Part shown: one piece after another, positions 44,862-54,911 of the stretch
Layout of the letters: every line of letters begins with the position of its first letter
Numbering within the stretch: position 1 is the first letter of the stretch
Source: Rhodopseudomonas palustris
GTDB lineage: Bacteria; Pseudomonadota; Alphaproteobacteria; Rhizobiales; Xanthobacteraceae
Direction: 5' to 3'
DNA: 64,000 bases
NCBI RefSeq assembly: GCF_013415845.1
Contig: NZ_CP058907.1
Coordinates: forward strand, 1,488,001 to 1,552,000
The notes under the pieces: generated by a model
The model's input: the letters and a program-made list of their open reading frames with translations, nothing else
What the model was told of the DNA's origin: nothing
Database searches by the model: none
Made by a program: the position numbers and the translations under genes

Positions 44862-45866
44862 CTACTGCGGCGGATCGATGATCAGGATGTTGAGATCGCG
44901 ACCCGGCTTGAAGTTGGTCTTGCGCACTTCGAACCGGGTGGGGCCGGTCTTGACCACGCCGGTCTCGCAGAAGCTGACCAGTGAGTTGGGCTTGCCCTTG
45001 TCGATCGTCAGATGGAAATCGCCGATCGGCTTGGCCCAATTGGCGCCGGTGGTTAGGACGTAGGAGACGCGCTGCTCCGGCGGCGGCTGGTTGCCGTTCT
45101 TGCGCGTCATCGCTGCGACGGCCGTGACGAACGAGGGCTCGGTGCAGAACTTGTGGACGTAGTTTTTGCGCTGCTCTGCGGTCGTATACTGGCCGGTGAT
45201 ACCGGTCTGGACGCTGCCGCCGACACTTGGTGTGTAGCTGTGCTCGACCACCAGCTCGCGCCCGGCCGCGAAGGTCTGCTCCCAATAGTAGGTTGCCCGC
45301 AGCCGCCAGCTCGGCGCCAGATGATGCTCCATCCCCTTGCCGGCGTCGTAATCGTCGGGCCGGATGATCTCGTCCTTGAGCAGTTGCTGCTGCGTCTGCG
45401 CCGGCAGCGCTTCCAGCGCGGTCTGGGTCGCCTTCGCGCGCGGTTGCAGCGGCACGCCCAGGGCTTTCAGCCGGGCAGTCACGTCGGTTTTGTCGACCAG
45501 CGCCTTTTGTTCGAGCTGAGCTGTGACCTCGCGGCCGTCAACCTTAGTACGGAAGTTCAGGAAATTGTCGGAGTCGTTGTTCGGCACGTCGATGTTGCTG
45601 GCGTCGGAAAAGTCGATCTCCGGCATCGGAAACGCCACGGTGACGTGCTGATCGGCGCTGGAGCGATTGAGAAAGCGGTAGCGCACGTCGATCCGCTCCC
45701 GCGAGATCGACAAGTCTTCCGACAGCATTTCGATATCGGCGTTGGTGCGGAATTCGAGCCCGCCGGTCGTCAGCGCTGCGGTGGTGTCGTTGGCTCGGGC
45801 CGGAAGGCAGCACGTCAGCAGCGCGATCGCCACAGCGGCCGCAGATGCAGCGATGTTTTGATGCAC
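44862..45866 (-). CDS. Exported DUF4424-family protein
   Basis: A 334-residue secreted protein. The signal peptide (IAASAAAVAIALLTCCLPAR, ending ARA-ND) is followed by NDTTAALTTGGLEFRTNADI and ISRERIDVRYRFLNRSSADQ, then two beta-rich halves, typical of DUF4424. The function of the family is unknown. The GTG at 45866 after GGGGG fits the signal peptide; a longer frame from 45947 does not. It lies behind a COG0523 GTPase on the same strand with a 103-bp gap. Confidence 0.8.
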   Translation of the reverse strand: MHQNIAASAAAVAIALLTCCLPARANDTTAALTTGGLEFRTNADIEMLSEDLSISRERIDVRYRFLNRSSADQHVTVAFPMPEIDFSDASNIDVPNNDSDNFLNFRTKVDGREVTAQLEQKALVDKTDVTARLKALGVPLQPRAKATQTALEALPAQTQQQLLKDEIIRPDDYDAGKGMEHHLAPSWRLRATYYWEQTFAAGRELVVEHSYTPSVGGSVQTGITGQYTTAEQRKNYVHKFCTEPSFVTAVAAMTRKNGNQPPPEQRVSYVLTTGANWAKPIGDFHLTIDKGKPNSLVSFCETGVVKTGPTRFEVRKTNFKPGRDLNILIIDPPQ

Positions 45867-45969
45867 GGTATCCCCCAACGCCGAAGCTCTGCCGCGAACA
45901 CGCCGCGGCACTTGATCCGATTGTGCAAGAGCACACAACCGGATCATTGGGGCGGGTCAATAATTGGGC

Positions 45970-47178
45970 TCAGTTCTGTGCCGGCGCCCAGCTCGGGAAC
46001 GGATCGGGCAGTTGCTGCCACGCATCCGGCGTGAACTGTGCATCTTCACCGACCAGGCACATGTCGAGCTGGCGGCGCAGTGCCGCTTCGTCCATCTCGC
46101 CGGTGCCGATGAATACGATTTCCTGGCGACGGTCGCCCCACACCGGATCGAAATACGGCTTCATCGCCTCGTGCCAGTCGACATTGTCCGGCCAGCGCGT
46201 CTTCGGCACCGCCGACCACCACAGCCCTCGCTTGGAGGTGCGGACCATCGCGCCGGCCTGCGCGATTTCACCGACATGCTGCGGCCGCGTTGCCAGCCAG
46301 AAGAAACCCTTGGCGCGGATCACGCCCGGCCAGCTGCGGTTGCAGAACGACTGGAAGCGGAGCGGATGAAACGGCCGCCGCGCCCGGTACACGAATGAGC
46401 GGATGCCGTATTCCTCGGTCTCGGGCACGTGGTCGGCAAAGCCGTTCAGCTCCTTGAACCACAGCGGATGCTGATGCGCGCGCTCGAAATCGAACAGCCC
46501 GGTGTGCAGCACCGACGACAGCGGCACGTCGCCGAAATCGGCCTCAATGATCTTGGCATCCGAGTTCAGCGCCCGCACGATCGATCGCGCTGTTTCGCGC
46601 CGGCTCGGCGAGGTCGCCGACACCTTGTTGAGCACGATGACGTCGGCGAATTCGATCTGCTCGACCAGCAGGTCGACCAGCGTGCGCTCGTCGTCGGCGC
46701 CGGCGACTTCGCCGCGGTCGCGCAGGAATTCCTGGCTGGCGTAGTTCGCCAATAGGCTGGCGGTATCGACCACCGTCACCATGGTGTCGAGCCGGGCGAC
46801 GTCAGAGAGGCTGTCGCCGTTCTCGTCGCGGAATTCGAAGGTGGCCGCGACCGGCAGCGGCTCGGCGATCCCGGTGGATTCGATCACGAGTGCATCGAAC
46901 CGGCCGCTCTCGGCCAGCTTGCGGACCTCGACCAGCAGATCCTCGCGTAGGGTGCAGCAGATGCAGCCGTTGGTCATCTCGACCAATGTTTCCTCCGACC
47001 GCGTCAACCCGCCATCCTGGCGCACCAGCTCGGCGTCAATGTTCACCTCGCTCATGTCGTTGACGATCACTGCCAGCCGCCGGCCTTCGCGGTTGGACAG
47101 CATCCGGTTGAGCAGGGTGGTTTTGCCGGCGCCGAGAAAGCCGGACAGCACGGTGACCGGGAGGAGGGGGTGATCCAT
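45970..47178 (-). CDS. COG0523 (CobW/ZigA-like) metallochaperone GTPase
   Basis: A 402-residue P-loop GTPase. Walker A is GFLGAGKT (13-20), the metal motif GCICC has C72, C74 and C75, and IESTGIAEPLPVA and LNKV (guanine specificity) follow. The CobW C-terminal domain has RPFHPLRFQSF and AKGFFWLATRP. Proteins of this long ZigA/YeiR type deliver zinc to client enzymes during zinc shortage. A Zur-like box lies 43 bp upstream, which supports that reading. There are no cobalamin genes nearby, so CobW itself is unlikely. Confidence 0.88.
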   Translation of the reverse strand: MDHPLLPVTVLSGFLGAGKTTLLNRMLSNREGRRLAVIVNDMSEVNIDAELVRQDGGLTRSEETLVEMTNGCICCTLREDLLVEVRKLAESGRFDALVIESTGIAEPLPVAATFEFRDENGDSLSDVARLDTMVTVVDTASLLANYASQEFLRDRGEVAGADDERTLVDLLVEQIEFADVIVLNKVSATSPSRRETARSIVRALNSDAKIIEADFGDVPLSSVLHTGLFDFERAHQHPLWFKELNGFADHVPETEEYGIRSFVYRARRPFHPLRFQSFCNRSWPGVIRAKGFFWLATRPQHVGEIAQAGAMVRTSKRGLWWSAVPKTRWPDNVDWHEAMKPYFDPVWGDRRQEIVFIGTGEMDEAALRRQLDMCLVGEDAQFTPDAWQQLPDPFPSWAPAQN

Positions 47179-47220
47179 GGCGGAAGGGCCTTCGATTGCA
47201 GGTATTGGAGGATTGCGTAT

Positions 47221-47238
47221 GAAACGTTATAACATTAC
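47221..47238 (-). promoter_or_regulatory. Zur-like box upstream of the COG0523 gene
   Basis: GAAACGTTATAACATTAC, an imperfect palindrome around GTTATAAC. It fits the alphaproteobacterial Zur consensus of the GAAATGTTATAACATTTC type at most positions and lies 43 bp before the start codon. Confidence 0.72.
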
Positions 47239-47506
47239 ATAAAGGCCGGGCAAGCCTCCGAGCTCAAGCCGGAGCGGAAGCAGTTCAATTGATCGTGCGC
47301 AGGGGCAGTCGCGCAAGTACAGCCCCTGATTGCCATGTCTTGCGCCTCGCTCACGCCGACCTGCGCGCCCGGCGACCATTGAGAGGCCGTTGGTTCTGCA
47401 GTAAGGCTTATCGATGGTCGCTTTGCTTCGGCGCGCCTCTCACTGAAGCCTGTTTTCGGCCGCCGGCGCGCCCTTCCGGCGACGGACATTTTCACGGAAC
47501 AGTTCA
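47239..47506. other. Upstream region of ilvD
   Basis: With the Zur box stretch it forms a 328-bp divergent gap. No gene or clear terminator-antiterminator structure is recognised. The ilvD promoter should lie here. Confidence 0.5.
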
Positions 47507-49366
47507 ATGCCTGCTTATCGCTCGAGAACGACGACCCACGGCCGCAACATGGCCGGCGCGCGCGGCCTGTGGCGCGCCACCGGTATGAAGGATTCCGACT
47601 TCGGCAAGCCGATCATCGCGGTGGTCAATTCGTTCACCCAGTTCGTGCCCGGCCACGTCCATCTCAAGGACCTCGGCCAGCTTGTTGCGCGTGAGATCGA
47701 AGCGGCCGGCGGCGTTGCCAAGGAGTTCAACACCATCGCGGTCGATGACGGCATCGCGATGGGCCACGACGGCATGCTGTATTCGCTGCCGTCGCGTGAG
47801 CTGATCGCCGACAGCGTCGAGTACATGGTCAACGCGCACTGCGCTGACGCGATGGTGTGCATCTCCAACTGCGACAAGATCACGCCCGGCATGCTGATGG
47901 CGGCGATGCGGCTTAATATTCCGGCCGTGTTCGTCTCCGGCGGCCCGATGGAAGCTGGCAAGGTGGTGCTGAAGGGTAAGACACACGCGGTCGACCTGAT
48001 CGACGCGATGGTCGCCGCCGCCGACAGCGCCATGAGCGACGAAGACGTGCAGACGATGGAACGTTCGGCATGTCCGACCTGCGGCTCGTGCTCGGGCATG
48101 TTCACCGCCAATTCGATGAACTGCCTCACAGAAGCGCTCGGCCTGTCGTTGCCGGGCAACGGCTCGGTGCTCGCCACCCATTCTGATCGCAAGCGGCTGT
48201 TCGTCGAGGCTGGCCACACCATCGTCGATCTAGCGCGCCGTTACTACGAAGGCGACGACGCCTCGGTGCTGCCGCGCAACATCGCGAACTTCAAGGCGTT
48301 CGAGAACGCGATGACGCTCGACATCGCGATGGGCGGCTCGACCAACACCGTGCTGCATCTGCTGGCCGCGGCGCGCGAGGCCGAACTCGACTTCTCGATG
48401 AAGGATATCGATCGGCTGTCGCGCCGGGTGCCGTGCCTCAGCAAGATCGCGCCTTCGGTGTCCGACGTGCACATGGAAGACGTGCATCGCGCCGGCGGCA
48501 TCATGGCCATCCTGGGCGAACTCGACCGCGCCGGCCTGCTCGATACGTCCTGCACCACGGTGCATTCCGAAACGCTCGGCGCAGCGCTCGCGCGCTGGGA
48601 CATCCGCCAGAGCAACAGCGAGAGCGTCCGCACCTTTTTCCGAGCGGCGCCGGGCGGTGTGCCGTCGCAGACCGCGTTCAGCCAGGACCGCCGCTACGAC
48701 GAGCTCGATCTCGACCGTGAGAAGGGCGTGATCCGCGACGCCGCGCATGCGTTCAGCAAGGACGGCGGCCTCGCCGTCCTGTACGGCAACATCGCGCTGG
48801 ACGGCTGCATTGTGAAGACCGCCGGCGTCGACGCCTCGATCCTGACCTTCTCGGGTCCGGTGAAGGTGTTCGAGAGCCAGGACGACGCGGTGTCGGCGAT
48901 CCTGACCAACAAGATCGTCGCCGGCGATGTGGTCGTGATCCGCTACGAAGGTCCGCGCGGTGGTCCGGGCATGCAGGAGATGCTGTATCCGACCAGCTAT
49001 CTGAAATCGAAGGGCCTCGGCAAAGCCTGCGCGCTGATCACCGACGGCCGGTTCTCGGGCGGCACCTCTGGCCTGTCGATCGGCCACGTCTCGCCGGAAG
49101 CGGCGGAAGGCGGCCTGATCGGCCTGGTACGCGACGGCGACCGGATCTCGATCGACATCCCGAACCGTACCATCAGCCTCGACGTCTCCGAAGCCGAACT
49201 CGCCAAGCGCGGCGAGGAAGAGCGGGCGCGCGGCGAAGCGGCGTGGACGCCCAAGGACCGCAAGCGCAACGTCTCGGCTGCGCTGCAGGCCTACGCGATG
49301 CTGACCACCAGCGCCGCCAACGGCGCGGTGCGCGATGTGAAGCGTCGGTTCGGTAAGTCGAACTAA
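47507..49366 (+). CDS. ilvD: Dihydroxy-acid dehydratase
   Basis: A 619-residue IlvD/Edd-family Fe-S enzyme that dehydrates 2,3-dihydroxy-3-methyl acids to branched 2-oxo acids in valine, isoleucine and CoA synthesis. It starts [20 protein letters not shown] and has [35 protein letters not shown] (cluster cysteines) and [20 protein letters not shown]. The full length and intact motifs suggest an active enzyme. It is monocistronic. Confidence 0.96.
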   Translation: MPAYRSRTTTHGRNMAGARGLWRATGMKDSDFGKPIIAVVNSFTQFVPGHVHLKDLGQLVAREIEAAGGVAKEFNTIAVDDGIAMGHDGMLYSLPSRELIADSVEYMVNAHCADAMVCISNCDKITPGMLMAAMRLNIPAVFVSGGPMEAGKVVLKGKTHAVDLIDAMVAAADSAMSDEDVQTMERSACPTCGSCSGMFTANSMNCLTEALGLSLPGNGSVLATHSDRKRLFVEAGHTIVDLARRYYEGDDASVLPRNIANFKAFENAMTLDIAMGGSTNTVLHLLAAAREAELDFSMKDIDRLSRRVPCLSKIAPSVSDVHMEDVHRAGGIMAILGELDRAGLLDTSCTTVHSETLGAALARWDIRQSNSESVRTFFRAAPGGVPSQTAFSQDRRYDELDLDREKGVIRDAAHAFSKDGGLAVLYGNIALDGCIVKTAGVDASILTFSGPVKVFESQDDAVSAILTNKIVAGDVVVIRYEGPRGGPGMQEMLYPTSYLKSKGLGKACALITDGRFSGGTSGLSIGHVSPEAAEGGLIGLVRDGDRISIDIPNRTISLDVSEAELAKRGEEERARGEAAWTPKDRKRNVSAALQAYAMLTTSAANGAVRDVKRRFGKSN

Positions 49367-49383
49367 GCGGCTGACTTACGGCT

Positions 49384-49417
49384 GGGCAGTTCTGTGTTGA
49401 TGAGCTCAGAACTGCCC
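49384..49417. terminator. Hairpin between convergent ilvD and hydrolase genes
   Basis: Perfect 11-bp stem GGGCAGTTCTG / CAGAACTGCCC with a 12-nt loop, 17 bp after ilvD. There is no T-tract; it may stop or stabilise both converging transcripts. Confidence 0.5.
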
Positions 49418-49485
49418 GCGACCGCTCTCAATACAACGACATTCTCGGGGCGAGGACGCATGGCATGTAGCAATGATGCTGTGCC

Positions 49486-50289
49486 TCAGCCCGACCGCCG
49501 CAGCACGGCCGGCCGCTGCCGCGCCGTACGATACGCGGTGACAGCTTCCCCGAAGGCCAAAAACAGCGCGCGGTTGATCGGATTGACCTGCGGATCGTAT
49601 TCGGCGTGCCACTGCACGCCGAGCGCGAAGCCGGGCGCATCGGCGATGCGAATCGCTTCGATGGTGCCGTCCTCGGCGACGCCTTCGATCACAATGCGCG
49701 GGCCGGGCTCAAGAATGCCCTGGCCATGCAACGAATTCACCCGGATCAGATCGCGGCCGAGCAGGCGTGAGAACACGCCATCGGACGTAAGCTGCACGTT
49801 GTGGCGATCGGCGAACACAACGGTCGGATCGGGATGGATCTCGCCATTCTCCAGCCGCGGCATGCGGTGGTTCATCCGCCCCGGCAGCTCGCGAATCTCC
49901 GGATGCAGCGAGCCGCCATAGGCGACGTTCATCTCCTGAAAGCCGCGGCAGATCCCGAACAGCGGCACACCGCGCTCGACGCAGGTACGCACGAGCGCCA
50001 GCGCCAGCTCGTCGCGCGGCTGGTCGTAGGGCTCGTGGCGCGGATTGGGCTCGGTCTTGAAGTAGGTCGGATGCACGTTGGCCCGGCCGCCGGTGAGCAG
50101 GATGCCGTCGACCACCTCCAGCAGGTCCTCGATCTGGGCGAACTCTGACGAGCCGCCGAACATCAGCGGCAGCGCGCCGGCAACCTCGGCCACCGCGCGC
50201 AGGTTGCGCTCGCCCACATGCTGGACGGCAAACCGATTATCGACGAGATGGGCGTTGCCGATCACGCCGATCACCGCTCTGCCAGTCAT
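49486..50289 (-). CDS. Gamma-glutamyl-gamma-aminobutyrate hydrolase-like (peptidase C26)
   Basis: A 267-residue class I glutamine-amidotransferase-like hydrolase. The nucleophile is in PLFGICRGFQEMNVAYGG, the catalytic His in GVQWHAEYD, and GILLTGGRANVHPTYF is the oxyanion-loop region. PuuD-type members cleave gamma-glutamyl-GABA in putrescine use; other members hydrolyse related gamma-glutamyl amides. The ATG at 50289 follows GGGAGGAAC; a longer frame from 50319 is rejected. No other puu genes are nearby, so the substrate is uncertain. Confidence 0.85.
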   Translation of the reverse strand: MTGRAVIGVIGNAHLVDNRFAVQHVGERNLRAVAEVAGALPLMFGGSSEFAQIEDLLEVVDGILLTGGRANVHPTYFKTEPNPRHEPYDQPRDELALALVRTCVERGVPLFGICRGFQEMNVAYGGSLHPEIRELPGRMNHRMPRLENGEIHPDPTVVFADRHNVQLTSDGVFSRLLGRDLIRVNSLHGQGILEPGPRIVIEGVAEDGTIEAIRIADAPGFALGVQWHAEYDPQVNPINRALFLAFGEAVTAYRTARQRPAVLRRSG

Positions 50290-50534
50290 CCTGTTCCTCC
50301 CTGACAACCATCGGACCATACAGCCAAAACGGCGAAAATCGAGCCCGACGCTGCTGCCTTAATTGGTTGCCTGCTCTGCACTGGCGATCCGTCTGATCAG
50401 CCGCTAGAAGCTGGCGCCAATCAGCCGAGTTCGTGCGGCGTCGAGCCGGCACGGGTTTGTATCTTCCCGAGGATCGCTCGCAGCCATGTGCCTCGCCCGA
50501 TGTCGATGACCATCCTTGCCGGCGAGGCCGCCCG

Positions 50535-52349
50535 ATGAGCGTCGTCTCGCGCCCGGACACGCCCGCTGTTTCGGGCCCTACCTCCGCTGCGCCGGCGGCT
50601 TCCGCTCCGTGGCGACTGCCTGCCGTGGTGCGCAATTTCGTGCGCAACCGGGAAATCGGCTTGGTGATGGTCGCGGTGGTGATCGGGCTGCTGTCCGGGC
50701 TGTTAGTGGCGATCATCTGGCGCCTGAGCGAATTCGCTCACGCGGTGTTGTTCAACATTCCGTTCGACACAAGGCTCAGCGCTAACGGCGTGATCTCCTG
50801 GCAACGGACGCTGCTGGTGCCGCTCGGCGGCGCGGTCATCCTGACGATCATTGGCGTGTTCTATGCAGGCCGCTTCAAGGGCCGGCTCGCCGACGCTATC
50901 GAAGCCAACGCGCTGTATGGCGGACGGGTGTCGATGCGCGGCAGCCTGCTGATCTCGCTGCAGACGCTGCTGTCGAATGGCTGTGGCGCGTCGGTCGGCC
51001 TGGAGGCAGGCTACACCCAGATCTGTGCGGCGTTCAGCTCGCAGATCGGCCAGCGGCTCGCCGCCCGGCGTGCCGACATGCGGCTGCTGGTGGCCTGCGG
51101 CGCTGCAGGTGCGATTAGCGCCGCGTTCACCGCGCCGCTTGCGGGGGCGTTCTTTGCGTTCGAGGTCGTGCTCGGCGCCTACACCTCGGCGAGCCTGGTG
51201 CCGGTGATCGCCAGCGCGGTGTCGTCGTGGCTGGTGATGCGGAATCTGGTGCACCCGTCGTTTCTGCAGATCCCCGGCGTGCCGACGCCAGCATCGGTCG
51301 AGATGATCGGCCAGACCATGCTGCTCGGCGTGCTGTGCGCGTTCTTCAGCATCTTGGTGATGCTGGCGGTGGCATTCTCGGAGCGAGTGTTTCAGAGCAT
51401 TAGCGTCTGGCGCGGCGCCCTGCGGTTGGTGATCGGCGCGCTGCTGCTCAGCGGTCTGGCGCTGCTCAGTCCGACCGTGCTCGGCTCGGGACACGGCGCG
51501 ATGCAGCTCTTGCTAATCACCAACCCGACTTGGCTGATGCTGCTGACGACGCTGATCTTGAAGACGCTGGCATCGGCAATTTCGCTCGGCGCCGGCTTCC
51601 GCGGCGGCCTGTTCTTCGCTTCCCTGATGCTCGGCTCGCTGATCGGCCAACTCTACAGCACGGTGCTCACTCCGTATTTCCCGGACATTGCGCTGCAGCC
51701 CGGCACTGCCGCGGTGGCCGGCATGGTGGCGCTCGGCACCGGCGTGATCGGCGCGCCGTTCAGCATGATCTGTCTCGCGCTCGAACTGACCGGCGACTTC
51801 TGGGTGACGATCGGCGCGGTGGTGGCGGCGTCGATGAGCGCGCTGATCGTGCGCGAGCTGTTCGGCTACAGCTTCGCCACCTGGCGTTTCCATCTGCGCG
51901 GCGAAACCATCCGAGGTCCGCAGGATATCGGCTGGGTCAAGCAGATTAGCGCCGCCACGCTGATGCGGACGGACTTCCCGACCGCGCCGGACGACCTGCC
52001 GATCGTCGAGGCGCAGAAGCTGTTCCCGCCCGGCCGCGTCAAGCACATCGTGCTGCGCCACGTCGATGGCAGTTACGGCGGCATCGTCAACTCCGCCGAA
52101 CTCCACGGCGTCCCTGATCCTGCAGAGGCGGTCCTGGAGACGCTGGCGCAGCAGCGCGATCAATTCCTGCAGCCCCAGGTGACGGTACGCGACATTCTGG
52201 CGGCATTCGATCGCACTGAGGCCGACGTCCTGGTGGTGATCGACAATGCCGAGGATCGCCGCGCGATCGGCACCGTGAGCGAGGCGCACGTGCTGCGGAC
52301 CTATTCGACCGAGCTCGAGCGCCGCAATCAGGAAGTGTTCTTCCGCTGA
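50535..52349 (+). CDS. ClC-family chloride channel/transporter
   Basis: A 604-residue membrane protein. A Pro/Ser/Ala-rich N-terminal tail (1-40) precedes about ten or more hydrophobic helices with ClC motifs: GASVGLEAGYTQ with the gating glutamate, AFTAPLAGAFFAFEV and LGAGFRGGLFFASLMLG (GAGFRGGLF, replacing the commoner GGIFAP form). The last 120 residues form a CBS-like cytoplasmic region (RDILAAFDRTEADVLVVIDN). It may exchange chloride for protons or carry another anion; the altered filter leaves the ion open. It converges on atzF with a 13-bp gap. Confidence 0.9.
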   Translation: MSVVSRPDTPAVSGPTSAAPAASAPWRLPAVVRNFVRNREIGLVMVAVVIGLLSGLLVAIIWRLSEFAHAVLFNIPFDTRLSANGVISWQRTLLVPLGGAVILTIIGVFYAGRFKGRLADAIEANALYGGRVSMRGSLLISLQTLLSNGCGASVGLEAGYTQICAAFSSQIGQRLAARRADMRLLVACGAAGAISAAFTAPLAGAFFAFEVVLGAYTSASLVPVIASAVSSWLVMRNLVHPSFLQIPGVPTPASVEMIGQTMLLGVLCAFFSILVMLAVAFSERVFQSISVWRGALRLVIGALLLSGLALLSPTVLGSGHGAMQLLLITNPTWLMLLTTLILKTLASAISLGAGFRGGLFFASLMLGSLIGQLYSTVLTPYFPDIALQPGTAAVAGMVALGTGVIGAPFSMICLALELTGDFWVTIGAVVAASMSALIVRELFGYSFATWRFHLRGETIRGPQDIGWVKQISAATLMRTDFPTAPDDLPIVEAQKLFPPGRVKHIVLRHVDGSYGGIVNSAELHGVPDPAEAVLETLAQQRDQFLQPQVTVRDILAAFDRTEADVLVVIDNAEDRRAIGTVSEAHVLRTYSTELERRNQEVFFR

Positions 52350-52362
52350 TCGCGGCAACACT

Positions 52363-54168
52363 TCAGCCGGTCGCCGCCAGCTCCGCCATGTAGGCGCGCC
52401 AGCCGCCGAAATGTGAGATATCGCGGGCGCCCTCGATCGCCGCTGGCTCGGTAAGGAAGCCCTTCACTGAGCTGCCATCGGCGAGCGTCAGCGTGCCGAT
52501 CGACAGCGGCGATGGGATCGCCGCGACGAACGAGCCGAATGCGGCCGGCGACAGTGCCCACACCTCCACGGCGATCGCCGCGCCACCACCTGGCGCCACG
52601 CGCAGCAGGCCGGGCTTCGGCGGCACGGTGCCTTTCAGCGCATAGAGTTTGTAGTCCGGCGCTGTGGCGGTGGCCGACAGCAGTCGGCCGCCGAGTGCCG
52701 TCAATTCGCGGTTCAGCGGCATGCCGGACAGATGCGCTCCGACCACCGCGATCGCGATCCCACCCGGCGCATCACCGCCAGTGACTTCGGCGAGCGGCGG
52801 CTGGGGCTGGCCGCTGGCGCCCATCGGCAGCGCGGTGTCGGCGTGGAACACGCGGCCGAGGCCGGCAAGTTCGGCATCGCGGCCGGCAGGCGCCAGCAGG
52901 GTGATGCCGAACGGAATGCCGTCGCTGCGGATCGACGCCGGCAGCGCGAGGCCGCACAGGTCCAGCAGGTTGACGAAGTTGGTGTAGGTGCCGAGCCGGC
53001 TATTCAGCGTGATCGGATCGGCCAGCACCTGTTCGACCGTGTATGCGGTCGGCGCGGTCGGCAGCACCAGCGCGTCGATGCCGGCGAAGCTGTGTTCGGC
53101 GATCTTGCGCAACGCCTGAAGCCGGTACAGCGCCGCGAAGGTGTCTGCCGCAGATAACTTGGCGCCGGCGAGCGTGATCTGCCGCGTCACCGGGTGCACC
53201 GCGTCCGGCTGGGTTTCGAGCAGCTCCCGAATGGTCAGAAAGCGCTCAGCCACCCATGGCCCTTCGTAGAGCAGCCGCGCCGTCTCGTAGAGCGGTTCGA
53301 CATCGATCTCGACCAGCTCCGCACCGAGCTTTCGCCAGCGCTCGAGCGCTTCCTGATAACCACGCGCCGCGAGATCATCGCCGAAGAACTGCAATTGATC
53401 TTGCGGCGGCACGCCGAGCCGCACGCGCTTCGGGATCGCGGTGACTGCCGCCACCGGCCGTTCGCGCGAGAACGGATCTTCGGCATCCGGTCCAGTCATC
53501 ACCCGCAGTGCGGTCATCGCGTCATCGGTGGTCAGCGCGAAGATCGAAACGCAGTCGAGCGTGCGGCACGCCGGCACGACACCCGTAGTCGAAATCATCC
53601 CGAGGCTCGGCTTCAGCCCGACGATGTTGTTGAGCATCGCCGGCACCCGGCCGGAGCCCGCCGTATCGGTGCCGAGCGACAGCGGCACCAGACCGGCACC
53701 GACCGCGACCGCCGAGCCGGAGCTCGACCCGCCCGGCACCAGATCGCTGCGCATCGCATTGCGCGGCACGCCATAGGGCGAGCGGACGCCGACCAGCCCG
53801 GTGGCGAACTGATCGAGATTGGTCTTGCCGATCACGATCGCGCCGGCGGCGCGCAGCTTGGCGACCGCAGTGGCATCACGCGCCGGCTGATACGCAAACG
53901 CGGGGCATGCGGCGGTGGTCGGTAGGCCGGCGACATCGATATTGTCCTTCACCGCGACTGGAACGCCGTACAGGGGCAGCGACGGATCGCGAGCCGCCAG
54001 CGCGACCGCTTCGGCGATCGCATCGGCCTCGTCCCGCAGGGTGATGAACAGCGCCGGATCCGCATAGGCGCGGATGCGCTGGTAGCTGCGCGCGATCGTC
54101 TGCGCAGGGGTGGTGGTGCCGGCGCGATGCGCGGCGACGATTTCACTGATGGTTTCGAATTTGCTCAT
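52363..54168 (-). CDS. atzF: Allophanate hydrolase
   Basis: A 601-residue amidase-signature enzyme. The Ser-cisSer-Lys triad comprises K74 (VAVKDNIDV), serines of PGGSSSGSA (148-150) and nucleophile S172 (TAGSGRVP). The C-terminal AtzF-specific domain (about 460-600) with GLLRVAPGGGAAIAVEVWAL is present. It splits allophanate to two ammonia and two CO2, the last step of urea-amidolyase-type and cyanurate/biuret routes. Its ATG overlaps the GntR stop (4 bp). No urea carboxylase is adjacent, so allophanate should come from the AtzEG step. Confidence 0.92.
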   Translation of the reverse strand: MSKFETISEIVAAHRAGTTTPAQTIARSYQRIRAYADPALFITLRDEADAIAEAVALAARDPSLPLYGVPVAVKDNIDVAGLPTTAACPAFAYQPARDATAVAKLRAAGAIVIGKTNLDQFATGLVGVRSPYGVPRNAMRSDLVPGGSSSGSAVAVGAGLVPLSLGTDTAGSGRVPAMLNNIVGLKPSLGMISTTGVVPACRTLDCVSIFALTTDDAMTALRVMTGPDAEDPFSRERPVAAVTAIPKRVRLGVPPQDQLQFFGDDLAARGYQEALERWRKLGAELVEIDVEPLYETARLLYEGPWVAERFLTIRELLETQPDAVHPVTRQITLAGAKLSAADTFAALYRLQALRKIAEHSFAGIDALVLPTAPTAYTVEQVLADPITLNSRLGTYTNFVNLLDLCGLALPASIRSDGIPFGITLLAPAGRDAELAGLGRVFHADTALPMGASGQPQPPLAEVTGGDAPGGIAIAVVGAHLSGMPLNRELTALGGRLLSATATAPDYKLYALKGTVPPKPGLLRVAPGGGAAIAVEVWALSPAAFGSFVAAIPSPLSIGTLTLADGSSVKGFLTEPAAIEGARDISHFGGWRAYMAELAATG

Positions 54169-54911
54169 ACCGACACCGCGTAAATTTCGTATTCGTCGCG
54201 CACCAGATCGATGTGATGGCGCATGGCCTTGGCAGCACCGTCGCGGTCGCCGCGCAGGATCGCGATCACCACGCGGTCGTGCTCTGCGTGCGACTTTGCC
54301 AGCCGTCCGAGATTGCGGAACTGGGCACGGCGGAACGGCTGCACCCGCACCCGCGTCGCTAGCGTGATCTCGGCGATGTAGTCATTGTGTGCCCCCGCAT
54401 AGATCGCGTTGTGGAAGTGTTCGTTGACTTCGTGGAAGCGTTCCGGATTGCCCTGCGAGCTGAGCATCCGTAGCTCCTCATGGATCGTCTCCAGCGTCCG
54501 GCGCTCCAGCGGCGTCATCCGCTCGGCCGCGAAGCTCGCACACAGTGCTTCGAGTTCGGACATCGCTTCGAACATGCCGGTCAGCCGTTCGAACGACGGC
54601 TGCGCCACCACCGCCCCGTGATGCGGCCGCGACTCGACGAGGCCGCTGGCGACGAGCTGTCGTAGCGCCTCGCGCACCGGCGTGCGCGAGACCTTGAAAC
54701 GCTGTGCGATATCGGTTTCGTCGAGTGCTGCGCCGGGGCGTAGCGTGCCGCGAACGATCTCGTCGGCAAGCTGGCGCCGCAGCTCCTCGGCGCGGGTGAT
54801 CTTGATCGGAGAAGGGGCGGCCCGCACGATCCGCGCGTCCGGAGTGATTAATCCCGGCGGCGCGAGAGGCAACCTGGTTCGGCGTGAAGTCTGCGCATCA
54901 TCGAAGCTCAT
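54165..54911 (-). CDS. GntR-family (FCD) regulator of the atz-type operon
   Basis: A 248-residue regulator: winged helix at about 35-105 with IAQRFKVSRTPVREALRQLV and an FCD domain with a His-rich C-terminus (RVVIAILRGDRDGAAKAMRH, HIDLV). It lies inside the operon, with 4-bp overlaps to the atzH-like gene before and atzF after it. This suggests autoregulation of the unit in response to a pathway compound. Confidence 0.9.
   Translation of the reverse strand: MSFDDAQTSRRTRLPLAPPGLITPDARIVRAAPSPIKITRAEELRRQLADEIVRGTLRPGAALDETDIAQRFKVSRTPVREALRQLVASGLVESRPHHGAVVAQPSFERLTGMFEAMSELEALCASFAAERMTPLERRTLETIHEELRMLSSQGNPERFHEVNEHFHNAIYAGAHNDYIAEITLATRVRVQPFRRAQFRNLGRLAKSHAEHDRVVIAILRGDRDGAAKAMRHHIDLVRDEYEIYAVSV

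Noticed and set aside
44017..45285. One 422-codon minus-strand frame running from the DUF4424 gene into the FNT remnant
   Set aside because: Its first part is the wrong frame of the DUF4424 gene and its end is the wrong frame of the FNT gene; only the middle is FNT-like. It is read as a broken FNT gene instead.
45970..47178. CobW of cobalamin synthesis
   Set aside because: No cobalamin genes nearby; the length, CICC motif and Zur-like box favour a zinc-related COG0523 member.
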